A stretch of DNA of 64,000 nucleotides from Zarea fungicola (lineage: Eukaryota > Ascomycota > Sordariomycetes > Hypocreales > Cordycipitaceae): contig FWCC01000318.1 of assembly GCA_900169235.1 (NCBI GenBank), positions 49,840 to 113,839 on the forward strand. Reading direction: 5' to 3'. The notes below the pieces were generated by a model. The model saw only the letters and a list, made by a program, of their open reading frames with translations. It did no database searches and was not told the DNA's origin. Below are positions 23,738 through 35,216 of this stretch, piece by piece; position 1 is the stretch's first letter; each line of letters opens with the position of its first letter. The position numbers and the translations under genes were made by a program.

Positions 23738-25236
23738 ATGTAAGCACACCCTCTGATTCTGAGACTGCAGTTAGCATGATGTAAACTAATCCATATATGC
23801 CTTCATAGGCGTATTACCCTCAACATATGGGACCGTAAGGCGGGGGACCAAGACACCCTACTGACACTGGAGATATTCCCGGACATGACGCTTGCGACGC
23901 TGCGCGAATCGATCCATGCCGAAGCCAAGGTGGCGCCTGACGCTCAGCAAATCTACCACAACGGCCGAGTTGTAAATGACAACGCCAAGACGATGGAACA
24001 GCTGCAAATCAATGACGGCGACATGCTGGCTGTCCACGTACGCGACAAGCGCCCGAACACAAACCCCAATGCGCAGGCACAGGGTGCCCAACCTGCGCCA
24101 TCCCAGCCGCGACCCCAGGGCGAGGCTCCTGCAAACGATCCGGAAATGATTCGCTTGCAAGTTCTTGGAGATCCGGCGTTGAGACAGCAGCTCCAGCGCC
24201 AGCATCCTGAGCTGGCGGCGGCCGTGGACCAACCTGCACGGTTTGCAGGCATCCTCCAGGAGAGCCAAGACCGCGAGAGGAGGGAGCGTGTTGAGAGGCA
24301 GCGACAGATTGAGCAGCTCAACGATGATCCGTTCAATATTGAAAACCAGAGGAAGATTGAGGAAATGATTCGCCAAGAGCGTGTCATGGAAAATCTACAG
24401 AACGCCATGGAACACAATCCTGAAGGTAAAGCAATGATGTCCGCTAGCGCACAGGACCCGGCAAGTCGCTAACCATATGTCCTTACCTGACAGTGTTTGG
24501 AAGAGTTCACATGCTTTACGTTAATGTGGAAGTGAATGGACACAAAGTCAAGGCGTTTGTTGACTCGGGCGCGCAGGCGACCATCATGTCACCTTCTTGC
24601 GCCGAAGCTTGCGGTATCATGCGCCTGGTCGACACACGGTTCGCCGGTGTAGCCCGAGGTGTGGGCACAGCAAACATTATTGGCCGTGTACACTCTGCAC
24701 AGATCAAGATTGGCACCATGCACCTGCCTTGCAGCTTCACGGTGATGGAGGGTAAGGGAATGGACCTTTTGCTCGGCCTCGACATGCTTAAGCGATACCA
24801 GGCCACCATTGACCTCAGCAAGGACATGCTCGTCATCCAGGGCGAGGAAATTCCATTCCTGGGTGAGGCTGAGATCCCCAAGGATGAGGACGGCAATCAG
24901 AACGAGCCAACCATCCCCGGTCCTGCTGGTACCACAATTGGGCAGAGGACCGGCGCTATTGAGCCTGCCGTTGGTGGTGATGCCACTTCTACGCAGCCCT
25001 TAGGCGTCGTCCCAGGAGCAGCATCGTCGCCATCAGCTGCGACACCAACTTCAGTGCCGACGCACAACCCTGCTCCAGTATCAGCGCCTGCCTACACTGC
25101 AGCTACAATGCCCACTATTTCACCTCAGCACATCGAAACGCTGATGGGTATGGGAGCTACAAGAGAGCAGGCTATCCAAGCCCTCCAGGCTGCCGAAGGA
25201 AACGTAGATGTGGCGGCGGGTCTCATTTTCTTCTAG
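23738..25236 (+). CDS. DDI1: Ddi1-type ubiquitin shuttle with retroviral-like aspartic protease
   Basis: Proteasome shuttle and ubiquitin-directed aspartic protease. Exons 23738-23739, 23809-24425 and 24494-25236 give 453 residues. The first exon contributes only AT, and the G of the start codon comes from exon 2, yielding MRITLNIW, a normal ubiquitin-like domain start. Domains in order: ubiquitin-like (about 1-75), linker, helical domain (about 90-200), the retropepsin fold with active-site D230-S-G-A ([20 protein letters not shown]) and the second-strand [11 protein letters not shown], then an A/P/S/T-rich linker and a C-terminal UBA domain ([19 protein letters not shown]) that ends the protein. 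The catalytic DSGA motif is intact. Both introns are short GT-AG introns of 69 and 68 bases. It converges on RRP8 with 312 bases between the stop codons. Confidence 0.96.
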
Positions 25237-25548
25237 ATGTAATGGTAACTACTACAGAACATCCACTAGATCAAAAAAGTCAAATCACATTATACAGATT
25301 ATACAGGCGATCATACAGGGTTGGGATTTCGCACATATTGCAGGCGTTATGGCGTTCATTTGAATAGGTCACTGGCCGGGAGGACCTCGAGCAATAGGAT
25401 TCCAACATATTCTTGGGATAAACGCAATAAATAAATGATACAATTTTGTTTAACGTTACCCTAACTGGCTACAAACTCTGCAAGATCCGAACGAAAAAGA
25501 TCTGCCAAACGCCAGACTAAAGTATTGTTTACAACACGATAAGAAAAT
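25237..25548. other. intergenic between convergent DDI1 and RRP8
   Basis: 312 bases of AT-rich 3' flanking sequence shared by two convergent genes. It has AATAAA-like motifs (for example around 25425-25437) but nothing coding. Confidence 0.5.
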
Positions 25549-27012
25549 CTACCGAATTTTGTATACACAGGGCTTCAAAATTGTTGCTTCTTTAGCATCC
25601 TCCTCAGCATCTTCCCCTTCCACCTTTGTGGTAAATGCAGCCTTCCTGCCCTTGCCAGCCTCAACAACCTTGGCAGCTCGACCCTTGGAAGGCGTGGCAC
25701 CCTTGATAAAGCGCATCTTGACGAACATCTTGTTGGAGAGGTCAATCGCCTCGGGGCTCTCACCATTGAGAACGAACCCGCGCTTCTGGAGGGCCTCTAC
25801 AAATGCAGAGACATCAGTTGCCTTGCGGTTGTCCTCTACGCCATCTACCTCGACAGCGAGGTCCATGGGATCGATAGCCTCAATGCCGTTGCCTTTGCCT
25901 TTCTTGGCTGTCTTTTTGCGGTTACCGACACTGTGTTCGACAGGCGTATTCTTGTTCCGGACTGGGCCGAATCGGCTCTTGATCTCAGCTACCCACAACT
26001 CGCCCTTCCAGTGCAGAACACGGAAAGCCTCCTCGATAAAGTCTATCCAGTTGGTTCCCATGAGTGCGAGGCAGAAAATGGCCACATTGATCGAGCCGTC
26101 CTCGAGAGGCAGGTTGGCGATGTCGGCCTTGGTGACGAGAGCGTGGGGGCTCTGCAGGTCGTAGCTTCTGACTTCGATGCGAAGCTTGCCCTTGTCCGTC
26201 TGCATTGACTGCGCGAGCGCGGCATCACCGCAGCCCAAATCCGCAATCGTGCATGTGCCCGCCGTGCGAGGAAGAGGAGAATCCGCGAGGGATGATACGC
26301 GTGCACCAGGTTTGCCCTTGACAGGTTGGCGGATCTTTCCGCGGGAGCGAATATCCTCGAGGAAACTGTCGACAGGGTTCGCGGGCCAGACTTTGACTTG
26401 TCTGCGGAAACCCTCGTGATACTCGTCGAACATTTCTGGCGAGTCTTGGAAGAGGGTAAAGGACTCTTCTGATGGTCTGGTGTAGAGTGTCTCATTTAGG
26501 TGCCGAAAACGAGCGGAGACAAGCTTCTCTCTCATGGCAGCTTGCAGAGGCGTGAGTTTGGGGGCAGGCTTGACAGCCAGCTTCGCTACTGGCTTTTCTT
26601 CGTTCCTATGGGCCGTTGTTCGCAACTCTCCATTTTCGCCAGTCTCTGATATCTTCCCATGTTTAGATTTCCTATCCGTCTTGCTTTTCTTGTCCTTGGG
26701 TGGCTCAGATTCATCCTTCACCTCTCGCCTTGTTTGAGGTTCAGAAATCTTCTTGTTCGAAGTATGGTCTTGAGTTGTGGTAGTGCCCTTCTTTTGACGT
26801 TTGGCTGCCGACTTGTCCTTCTTTGGCGCATTGGGATTCTTACCCTCTACTACGGACTCATAGAGATGTGTAACATTATCCGTAGTGACAACTTCATCTC
26901 GGGGCCGGCCAGCTCTCTTGCGTTTCTTTCCGCCGACTGCAACTGCGTTGTCACCCGCCTTTTCGGCTTTGAGGCTGCCTGCAGATACAGACCAGCCCGG
27001 AACAGCAAACAT
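25549..27012 (-). CDS. RRP8: 25S rRNA adenine-N1 methyltransferase Rrp8
   Basis: Nucleolar Rossmann-fold methyltransferase that uses S-adenosylmethionine to make m1A in large-subunit rRNA; in yeast this is m1A645 of 25S. A single exon of 487 residues. The start at 27012 is chosen because it gives MFAVPGWSVSAGSLKAE, a typical fungal Rrp8 N-terminus; the frame stays open 35 codons further upstream (to 27117), but that part is lysine-rich and looks like leader. Residues 20-190 are basic, low-complexity and nucleolar in character. The C-terminal domain has the conserved LYTRPSEESFTLFQDSPEMF region, the SAM-binding IADLGCGDA near residue 257 and FCLALMGTNWIDFIEEAFRV near 310-330, which is diagnostic of Rrp8. 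It converges on DDI1. Confidence 0.96.
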   Translation of the reverse strand: MFAVPGWSVSAGSLKAEKAGDNAVAVGGKKRKRAGRPRDEVVTTDNVTHLYESVVEGKNPNAPKKDKSAAKRQKKGTTTTQDHTSNKKISEPQTRREVKDESEPPKDKKSKTDRKSKHGKISETGENGELRTTAHRNEEKPVAKLAVKPAPKLTPLQAAMREKLVSARFRHLNETLYTRPSEESFTLFQDSPEMFDEYHEGFRRQVKVWPANPVDSFLEDIRSRGKIRQPVKGKPGARVSSLADSPLPRTAGTCTIADLGCGDAALAQSMQTDKGKLRIEVRSYDLQSPHALVTKADIANLPLEDGSINVAIFCLALMGTNWIDFIEEAFRVLHWKGELWVAEIKSRFGPVRNKNTPVEHSVGNRKKTAKKGKGNGIEAIDPMDLAVEVDGVEDNRKATDVSAFVEALQKRGFVLNGESPEAIDLSNKMFVKMRFIKGATPSKGRAAKVVEAGKGRKAAFTTKVEGEDAEEDAKEATILKPCVYKIR

Positions 27013-30000
27013 CTTCGCTAGCTCTTTATCGACGGTTCCCAGAGTGTTCGTTTTCTTCTTTTTTTGTAAGCTTGCTTTGGGGCACGCAACAAAAAAAAGT
27101 TCAGATAGCTCCGTCAAAAAAGTAGCACAGATTTCAAATTTTTAGTGGAGCTTTCGGGCCTCTTTCTTGGGTTCAGTGACAGAGACTCCACCTTGGCGTT
27201 GCATCTACATATGTACGCCTAGATCCATATGGCTACGAAGGAGCCATGAATGAATCATACGAATATGATGTGGCACTCTGTATCGTTGCTGACGTGTGAT
27301 TTAATTGCATCAGGCCCCCAAAAGCACCGAAAAGTTGATGAATCAGAAGGGGATTGAGCAGGTAAAGATGGAACTGGACTTGCGGCCTGCCAGCGCAGGC
27401 TTGCCGACCTCTGGCAACATGCGCAGCCAATTGATACGCAGTGATGAAGATCAAGGGCTTTTGTTTAGCACAAGCAAACCATTATTCTGTCAAGATCACA
27501 GTATAATACCCGTCCAACTAGAGGCAAACGCTTGTCCAAACCGCGCCTCCGACCCAGGCACTCTCGCCATGCGGTAGCTAGCCGTGGCCTCATGTTTGCG
27601 GCGAGCGGCCCATCTGCCAGCTCTGCCACATGGCCTGGGACCCGAGATGATACGGCGTCGTGCATCGAGCATGGAAGTAGCCAGGCCACTCTGTACGCCG
27701 AATACGGTATGACGCGCATGGGATCCTGTAGCCTTGACCCTTGAAGCTTGGCAACGGTGACACAGAGACCGGTTCTGTCGCCGGCCAGCATGGCTTAAAA
27801 TGGTAGATTATGCGATGGATTGCGGCATTGAACGGATATGGACTGGACGGTTGGCCGTCTAGTAGTACCGGAAAACCTGTTGCAACGCCACCCACCCGTT
27901 ATACAGCAATATAACGGACATGGTGCGACGGATAGATGTGTTGTGGACCTGCAATGTAATATACTGGGAGAAGGGCAAGCTAGGGCCGGGCATGCGTTAC
28001 CGGTACAATGTCACGCTTTGCATGCCGTGACAAGGAGTGGCCGGCCGAGTTGATGTCGCTCGATGAGACCTAGAGCAAGATGAGGCAGGAAACCGCCACG
28101 ACATCTGTGTTGTGATACTTGATTAGCTTTGCTGCCTTCCTACTACTGAGCAGTTTACTGTTGGCAATTTTGTCATTTGCGAGGTGCGATTTGTGATTGA
28201 ACGCTGTGGCGTTTCTTGATACCCCAACAGTACGTGGACAACGCAACTCCATTCGGCCAGGGGCCCGGCAGCGGCGGTGGAGGGCTTGACTGGACATGGT
28301 GAGGATTCACACCCTGTTGCTCTCCACTGTCCCACTGGAAAATAGGTTTGCGGCAATTCAAAGTGAAGCGGCGTGGGGGAAAGCATGGCATGGCGCCTGA
28401 GACCGTGCGTTCAATCGATCAGCATCGGAATCAGCAAGTACTCTAGTAAGAATTTTAGAGCACTTTCGTAGAGTGTGCCAAGCCTATGTATGGTCTTAGT
28501 AGGCTTACTGCATGATTGATATGCCGAGAACCCCGTAAAATTTGAGGGGCATCTGCCTGCCTGCTGATTGTCAGTGAATGTACATGATGTGCAGCCCAGG
28601 CTGCAGGGCCAGTGGGCGCTACGCAGCATTATTACTTGAGGCGCAAATGTTGCTTTACCTTATTAGCTTAGTACCCGTTAGCAGCCAGTTGGGTATCAAG
28701 TGCCTCTGGAGTCTACTGACGCTGTGGGTTTTTTTTAGCGTGATAACGGCCAAAACGTTGGGCTTGGGAAACTACGCGGGCTTTTAGTTAAGACTAAACT
28801 CTTTAGTGGGTATTATTCGCAATATAGCTGATTTATTTGTCTTGGTATAGAGTTGAGAGTCTTGTTAAGGTATTTAGTAATTTAGGTATATCTACCCTCT
28901 CTGGGACTTGGGTCGTTAGCCGCTGACTGCCAACTGCCTAGAATGTAAATGTTTGAGGGGCGGTAACTTAGTACTACCTACTTGGTGGGCTTTGGGGAAA
29001 GGATGGTGCCACAGGCTACTTCCACTGCCAGTCAGAGGTTCTGCCAGGGGCGGTGGTAAGCGTTTGTAGGTCGCTAATTGCTCCGAGTGAGAGTTAGTGG
29101 CTGGAGCGGTCGCTATGGCGCCCCCTGCAGAACCCTAAAGCGGACTTATTCAGGGCACCTCATTCTTTGGAGGGGCATCTGCCATCCCACGCGTCCTCGG
29201 CCAGCTCTGCAAGCTCTCACCTATTATCTCTTAGCCTGCAAGCCACCAATTCATATTTCTTCACCTCTGTCGCTCTCGATGAGGACTTGCTCGTTACGAG
29301 AGCCTCCAGAAAAGTCTATCAGCACCTGCCACTTCTGCCCGAACTTTTCACCAGATACCATACTTTCATCTCCCCAGCACGTTGTTGGTTTTGGTGCAAA
29401 GCTTGTCCCCACTGAAAGCTTGCCGCCACCAGATTGATTGCCCATAGAGAGGCTTTCTTGTGTTCCTCGAATAGAGGCGTCCCCGGAAATCTTCTTGCCC
29501 TTCAGCTGTACCGTTATCACAAAAGCTGGAGCCCAAGGAGACTTTCCCCTGCGAATTTCGCAAGCTTACAACAGCGCCAAGTACGACCTGCCGCTCCCAG
29601 GAACAGCGCTGCATTGCAAGGTAGGCGCTGGCCTCGAGGCCTGCCCTTCGCACCGCCTCTGTTCGACAATTCTTCTTGTCCCTACCTTACCTACCTAAGT
29701 CTTCGAGTTACACTGGTACCGTTTCACATCAATCCTGCCGTGGTTGTCCGTTCGCAACCCGGAGAGTCGGACAGCGCCATCCTTTCCTCATGCATCGGCC
29801 CTTGGCTTGCCAATCACCTCCTGCAACTCCACAGCTTACATACCGGCATTACTCTCCGTCCTCAACTGCAGCTTCTACAACCTGGACTTGGTTATATCAA
29901 CACTAGTCGAAATCTCTTTACCACTTCCTCATCACTTTCTGCGGACGCGTCAATATGCTCTGTACCAAGTGATACAAGACTATATTGACTCCGTACACCA

Positions 30001-30086
30001 TAAATTTCGAAACCTTCCTCCTTGCTGCCATCATTGTACCCTTCTCCAGCAAGAATCAAAATCTCTCTGCGTAATTAGCGTGCAGA
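27013..30086. other. intergenic, RRP8 to transcription factor
   Basis: 3 kb between the divergent starts of RRP8 and the Zn2Cys6 gene. Nothing recognisable is encoded. From about 29160 to 30086 the plus strand becomes C/T-rich, as in a long 5' leader, with several short frames. The largest (29434-29988) has no domain and is probably untranslated leader or upstream ORF sequence. Confidence 0.5.
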
Positions 30087-33033
30087 ATGGAAACTATTTC
30101 GAGATCAAAATCATTCGAAGCCATGTCCGAAGCCGCCGATAGCCAAGGCAATGATCCAAGTGAACCGAATAAAAAGCCAAACGTTCGCAAGAGAACCAAG
30201 ACAGGCTGCCTTAGTATGTGGTAGCCCTTTGCGATCCCTTGACCTTTTAATACCAGAAGACTAATGATACTCGTTACAGCATGCCGCAAAAGACGAATAA
30301 AGTGTGACGAAGGCCGGCCCATTTGCGCCAATTGCATCAAATCCAAGCGTGCCTGTGAAGGATATAACCCTAGAGTGGTTTTCAAGGAACCCCTGAGTGC
30401 TGATCAAGGACCGTTCCAATCCTCAGGCTACGGAGGAAACCATGCAAGTGATGTTGGAAATGCACACCCACAGTTTACTCGAACTGGAGTACGACCATCG
30501 CTTACACCCATTGCCCCTCGACCAGTTGTTCAACATGGCCAGCCAATACACGGCGGAGTGGGCATGTCCGAGGACGTATTCTTTTCTCAGCAACCAGGCA
30601 TGCCGGAATTGCCACAACAGCAATTTGATTTTAACACGTATGATGGCGCTGAGATGATGGAACCGCAAGTGTTACTGCCAAATCCTTTACTGGGACTTGG
30701 GCAGGGGCAGGGGCAGGGCAGCGCATCCGCTCTAACTAGACATTCGAGAACCATACAAACTGGCTGGCAAGATGAATTTAATCCGTCTTACAATGCAGGC
30801 ATCCGACAGGCGTCAAGCTCGAGCCGAGACCATCCCGCAGCGTATGACGAGGACGATGAAGACGCAATGTCAATATCCGACGACGAACTGATTGATCCAA
30901 GCGACTCTCGAGGCTTACAGAGTCTCTCTAAGGCATGGAATGGCACCCGAGTAGACGCACAGAAATTCCGCTCGTTTGCTTCCAGCGGCGCCTTGTTTAC
31001 GTACATGGATTCACCAGCAAACTCCGAATTGCGCCACCACGGCGAGATCATCGTCTTCTCATATTTCCTCAATATCACTAGTCCCACAATTTCCATGTAC
31101 GAACGCCACCCTTGTGATCCTGTAGAAAAGCAAGAATTTCATGCCAAAGGGCACAATCTCTGGAGCTGTAAGTACCTGGACGTATGCTTCAACCCCCGGC
31201 ACGTCATGCCTAACTGATTTCTTTCAGACACACTACCTGTTATTGCCTTTCACCATCCGGGACTGCTCCATGCAATGCTTGCTCTGGCAAGTTTCCAACT
31301 AGCAAAGATACAAGGACAAATTCCGATCGCAGCAATACGACATTACTCGAGAGCCATTCGGCGTGTTGCGACAAACGTCAATGCACCGTCAAGAAGAACA
31401 CATCTTGCTACTCTTGCAGCGACTTTGCTATTGGGGTACTTTGAAGTTTGGATGTCTGATCACAAAAATTGGTGCAAGCATCTCAATGGTGCCAGTATTT
31501 TGCTCCGTGAGATTCCGTTGCGAGCACAGGCGCGTCGATGCCTACCAAAACGGCGCTTACTAGAGCATCAACGTTCACTAATTGACCCGACTTTCCTGCC
31601 AAAAGAGCAAGAGAACCTTGACTATACAATTTTACGAACAATTACCGGCCGCCCCATATATGCAGATGACTACGGGCTTGAAGAAGATGACACGGACACT
31701 ACGAAACTGCGAGAGATCACAGAGCAGGATATTGAAAAGTTTGAAAACCTCTCTGATTTATACTGGTGGTTTTGCAAAATGGACGTATATCAGAGTGTGC
31801 TCGGTGGCACTAAACTTTTGTAAGTTCTTATAAGGACTAACCCTAAGGTGAATTGAATAACTGATATACCCCAACAGCATGGACTACAAAATGTGGACAC
31901 AAATCCCACCGAGAGCACCCATTGCAAAATTCGGACTGATGTATGTTCAAATCGTCGTGGATTTAATAATTACGCTAATTGAATACATTGCAGTTTTGGA
32001 ACGTATGACCATCTAATCTTGTTACTAGGTCGTGCAGCAAATTTTGCCGCCAATGACCTCAGCAGGAAGCGCAAAGCATTCAAAGCGCCTCCTGGTCCTT
32101 CTTCTGGAAATACACCGCCCCCATTCCCGGGCATTATTCCTGTCCAGGGTTCATTCCAAACTCCACTGGGATTCAGTCCCCCCCGTCAAGTCTCCCCTCA
32201 AAGCGAGCAATCTGACGATTCGGACCCTCGAGCCAAGTTAGATGCGGCGCTCGAAGAGTGGGAGAGCATTCTGAAAGCTTTTGAGGCGCTCAAGGATTGT
32301 TTTGGTCCGGATTTTCGGCCGCTTAGCCCGGAATATGCAGACAGGAGGGAGTCACCGTTTGGACTTGCCGTGCAGTACCGCACTTATTCAATATCCGGCA
32401 TATGGATGAATTACTACATGGGTTTGATTCATCTTCATCGAGCACACCCGAGTATGCCACCGGCAGCAATGCAGGCCGCAGGGATGGCAGCCAAAGATAC
32501 CGCTGTATATGCAAACCAGATTGGACGCATCGCCGCAGGACTTTGGGCAGACAGTACGAAGTCAACACCGGACCCGCTACTCGTGGCCGCCCTGATTGAG
32601 TGCTCTTTCTGTTTGTTTGTGGCTGGTGTACAGGTAAGAGATCGATGGGAGGCATTCCGATATTGTTATGAAGCTAACTCAAATATTACAGTTTCAAATG
32701 GACAATCAGCGACAGTGGCTAATTCAACGAATGGCCGATGTTGCACAGTATACAGGATGGCAGTCGGCGAGACAAATTGCCATCGGATGTGAAGCGGTGT
32801 GGAAGAAGGCTGCCCAAATGGGACGAGGACCTCCGTATGAGAACAAAACGCAGGTTGCTGAAGAGCGTGCACAGTCAGTATGGCGAACAGCGCGACGGCT
32901 GGATGAAGTTTTTGAGCAAGAAGGCGATAAACGCATCGTCCTGGCTCGAGCCGACAGAGCACAGTTCGCGCTTGGCCTACTGTCTGCTGAGGAAGACTTG
33001 GCTCGATTGGAGTTGCGTGATGACCGCACATGA
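30087..33033 (+). CDS. Zn2Cys6 fungal transcription factor
   Basis: DNA-binding regulator of the Gal4-type binuclear zinc cluster family; its targets are unknown. Six exons (30087-30213, 30280-31167, 31228-31819, 31878-31940, 31994-32633, 32692-33033) give 883 residues. The zinc cluster has all six cysteines, at 41, 44, 51, 58, 61 and 68 (C-x2-C-x6-C-x6-C-x2-C-x6-C), preceded by a basic KKPNVRKRTK stretch. The first intron falls between cysteines 41 and 44, splitting the codon before C44, an arrangement common in this family. A glutamine- and glycine-rich linker with an LGLGQGQGQGSAS repeat and an acidic DDEDAMSISDDELID segment follow. The rest resembles the helical middle domain of fungal regulators (DUF3468/Fungal_trans_2 type, judged by layout). 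An in-frame TAA 15 bases upstream supports the start. The neighbours are housekeeping genes, so context gives no target. Confidence 0.9.
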
Positions 33034-33359
33034 CCGATCAAAATCCTTGGGGGCAGAGTAGAATCCGGGCTGAAAAGAAGGGATAAAGCTTTTAAACCAT
33101 CTGCGGCTAGCAGGAGAAAGACAAGACGCAAGCAGGAGCCCAAACGCAGACTGAAACATGGGTTCAGGCATATTTTTCGTTTACTATTGCATATATATTG
33201 ATGGGTGGTTGCCGACAGCCGGTTCGCGGCGTCGACGATTGACGTAGAATAATGATGATATAAGCCACTGACGACGGGGTTTTTGGGTTTTGGTGGCTTG
33301 AGCGAGCATTCTTTATATCAAAGCGAGCTCTAGTTCTATAAAATACACTGCTAATTGGT
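33034..33359. other. intergenic between convergent transcription factor and PUP2
   Basis: 326 bases between two stop codons. 3' flanking sequence only; no gene seen. Confidence 0.5.
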
Positions 33360-34294
33360 TCAGTTTGCTGGTAGTCGCTCGACGACAGCAGCCATTTCCT
33401 CATCTGTATATATTCTGAAGCCCTTTTCCTTTGTGACACTGGCAAGCTGCACGTTTTTGGAGTCTAATTTTTCTTCCATGACTTGCTTGAGGGTTTTCAA
33501 AACAAGAGTCTCGGCATCAACAATAGTAAGAGACTGGTAGTTTCAAGAGTTAGTATCCCAGATTGACCAACGGCGATAAAAAGTTGGACCAGTGGGTACA
33601 TGCCTTGTGGTATTCGTTCTGAAGCTCGGCCTGAGCACCTTCAGAGCCAGAGCCGATAGCCTTGGCGTCGTATCGATAGAAGGTGCCACTTGGCTCGGCA
33701 TAAAACAGTTGTGGCCCGTTCTCATCGAAGCCGGCGACAAGCAGCGCGACACCAAATGGCCTGCTCATGATGGTTTCCTCGCCATCAGCACCCTCGCCAA
33801 AGCGCAGGGCCAAGTCACAGATGGCCTGGGTTGTGCTCTCGACCCCAAGGGGTTCGTTGTAGTTGAAGGCGTGGCTCTGACACTCGACGCGGGCGTGCTC
33901 GATCATGGAGCGGGCATCGGCCTGCAGACCGGACATGGCGCAGCCGATATGGCGGTCAATCTCGACAATCTTCTCGACCGAGGACGTCTCGAGGAGGGTG
34001 GAGGTGACGCGCTTCTCGACGCCGAGGACGACACCCTCAGAGGTGGCGACGCCAATGGCCGTGGAGCCGAGCTTGATGGCCTCGAGGGAGTATTCGACTT
34101 GGAAGAGACGGCCTTCGGGGGAGAAGGTGTTGATGCCTCGGTCTGTCAAAGGCGGTTTGGTTAGCGAAAGTGGAAAGAAAAAAGGAATGCACGTATCGCA
34201 TATTCCAGCGAAGACGTGTAGTATTATGTAGATGTGTTATTAAGCGCGATTCTAGAGGGGAGAGCTTGCCGTATTCTGATCTTGACATGAACAT
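33360..34294 (-). CDS. PUP2: 20S proteasome subunit alpha-5
   Basis: Alpha-ring subunit of the 20S proteasome core. Exons (minus strand) 34294-34270, 34142-33604 and 33533-33360 give 245 residues, the usual alpha-5 length. The N-terminus reads [20 protein letters not shown], the classic alpha-subunit signature. [29 protein letters not shown], the alpha-5 stretch [20 protein letters not shown] and [17 protein letters not shown] follow. The C-terminal exon encodes [20 protein letters not shown] and ends in LPAN. Both introns start with GC instead of GT (GGCAAGCT and GGCATGT donors) and end in AG, with CTAAC-type branch sites. Nearby GT donors break the frame or destroy the EYDRG motif. It is divergent from GCP2, sharing 922 bases upstream. 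Confidence 0.96.
33534..33603 (-). other. GC-AG intron 2 of PUP2
   Basis: 70-base intron with donor AAG|GCATGT, acceptor CTACCAG and a good branch site (ATACTAAC) 22 bases before the acceptor. Using the GT four bases into the intron would shift the frame and reach a stop within a few codons. Confidence 0.85.
34143..34269 (-). other. GC-AG intron 1 of PUP2
   Basis: 127-base intron with donor TACG|GCAAGC, acceptor TTGACAG and a GCTAACC branch-like site. Only this GC donor restores the invariant EYDRG of alpha-type proteasome subunits. A downstream GT could keep frame but would insert about 20 unrelated residues. Confidence 0.85.
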
Positions 34295-35216
34295 CTTGGG
34301 CGATGTTTGAGTTGTATTTCCAAGGCTAGAAAAGAGGGTTTATTGGTGCGAAGAGGACAGTATCAAGTGATTGAGAAAGGAATGCGATTCAACGAAAGAA
34401 AGGTATCGCTGGCTTTGGTAAGTGTTGTTGGTGGATGGCTTCGCTCGTTTGGCTGGGAGAATGGCGCGGGACAGGGCAGGTTGAAGCTCTGGAGTGAGCA
34501 CAGCTAGGCAATTGAGCCTACGCAGCCTGTCGTGCCTGGCCCATTTAGGGTTAGCGCAACTGCCGCTATATGATGCCTGTGCCCATAATTGGCAGAGGAA
34601 ACCCGACGCTGCTATTAAGAAAAAATTATTCAAGACACTGAAAGCACTCAAAGTCACCTAGACTATCCAATTTATCGAATATTTGAAGATTTGCATTTCG
34701 AGTGTTTCTCAGATCAATGGGAATTTATTCTGGTAGCTTCTACAGGTTTGGCTTGGCCTGCGATTACGATGATTAAAAGCAGCACTGTACAGGTTCCAAG
34801 ATGCGGTCGCGGTGTCTAATTAATCCGCTTGGCGTTAATGTTCCGAGAGCTACTAGTATGTGAGCTCTGGCACATAGGGGGAAGTAGTTGTACTTGGTAT
34901 GTACCAACCTACCTACTACAGTTTGTAGGTACCTACACTTAGGTACCTAGCTAATAAATCAACCCCGCCAAACACCCATTATTAGTATTTATCTATTAGA
35001 GGAGGTCCCCTTGCTTGGCGCGTCTTGATCTTGGTGGGACGTGAAGCTCGCGCCCACTCCATTCAACATTCAAATTTCGTCCTCATTGAAAGCGATGCCG
35101 TACTTTCCGACCAGATACCCCATGTACGCGCATATGCATTAGAAATAATAACTGCTGTGTTTGGGTCTAACCTGCCAATAACTCGGAAACACACAAACAA
35201 ATATACATACCACCAA
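34295..35216. promoter_or_regulatory. shared divergent upstream region of PUP2 and GCP2
   Basis: 922 bases between divergent starts. It contains a telomere-like TTAGGGTTAG at 34545-34554 and a cluster of TACCTA/TAGGTACC motifs at 34902-34951. Regulatory roles are inferred from position only. Confidence 0.5.
34902..34951. repeat. clustered TACCTA / TAGGTACCTA motifs
   Basis: Within 50 bases there are several ACCTAC, TAGGTACCTA and TTAGGTACCTAG units, the last two nearly palindromic (GGTACC centre). The same motif recurs at about 43803-43815 and 50740-50795 in other upstream regions of the window. Confidence 0.7.

Noticed and set aside
27013..27117. 35-codon N-terminal extension of RRP8
   Set aside because: Lysine-rich and driven by an A-tract; the internal MFAVPGW start matches the family.
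29434..29988. 184-codon plus-strand frame upstream of the Zn2Cys6 gene
   Set aside because: No domain, leader-like C/T-rich composition, and the frame is not continuous with the transcription factor, which has its own in-frame upstream stop.
31839..31848. CTAACCCTAA telomere-like sequence
   Set aside because: Lies inside intron 3 of the Zn2Cys6 gene and overlaps a likely CTAAC branch site; not an interstitial telomere or telomerase RNA template.
30087..33033. A secondary-metabolite cluster around the Zn2Cys6 regulator
   Set aside because: Its neighbours are RRP8 and PUP2, both housekeeping genes; no synthase, transporter or oxidase of a cluster is present.
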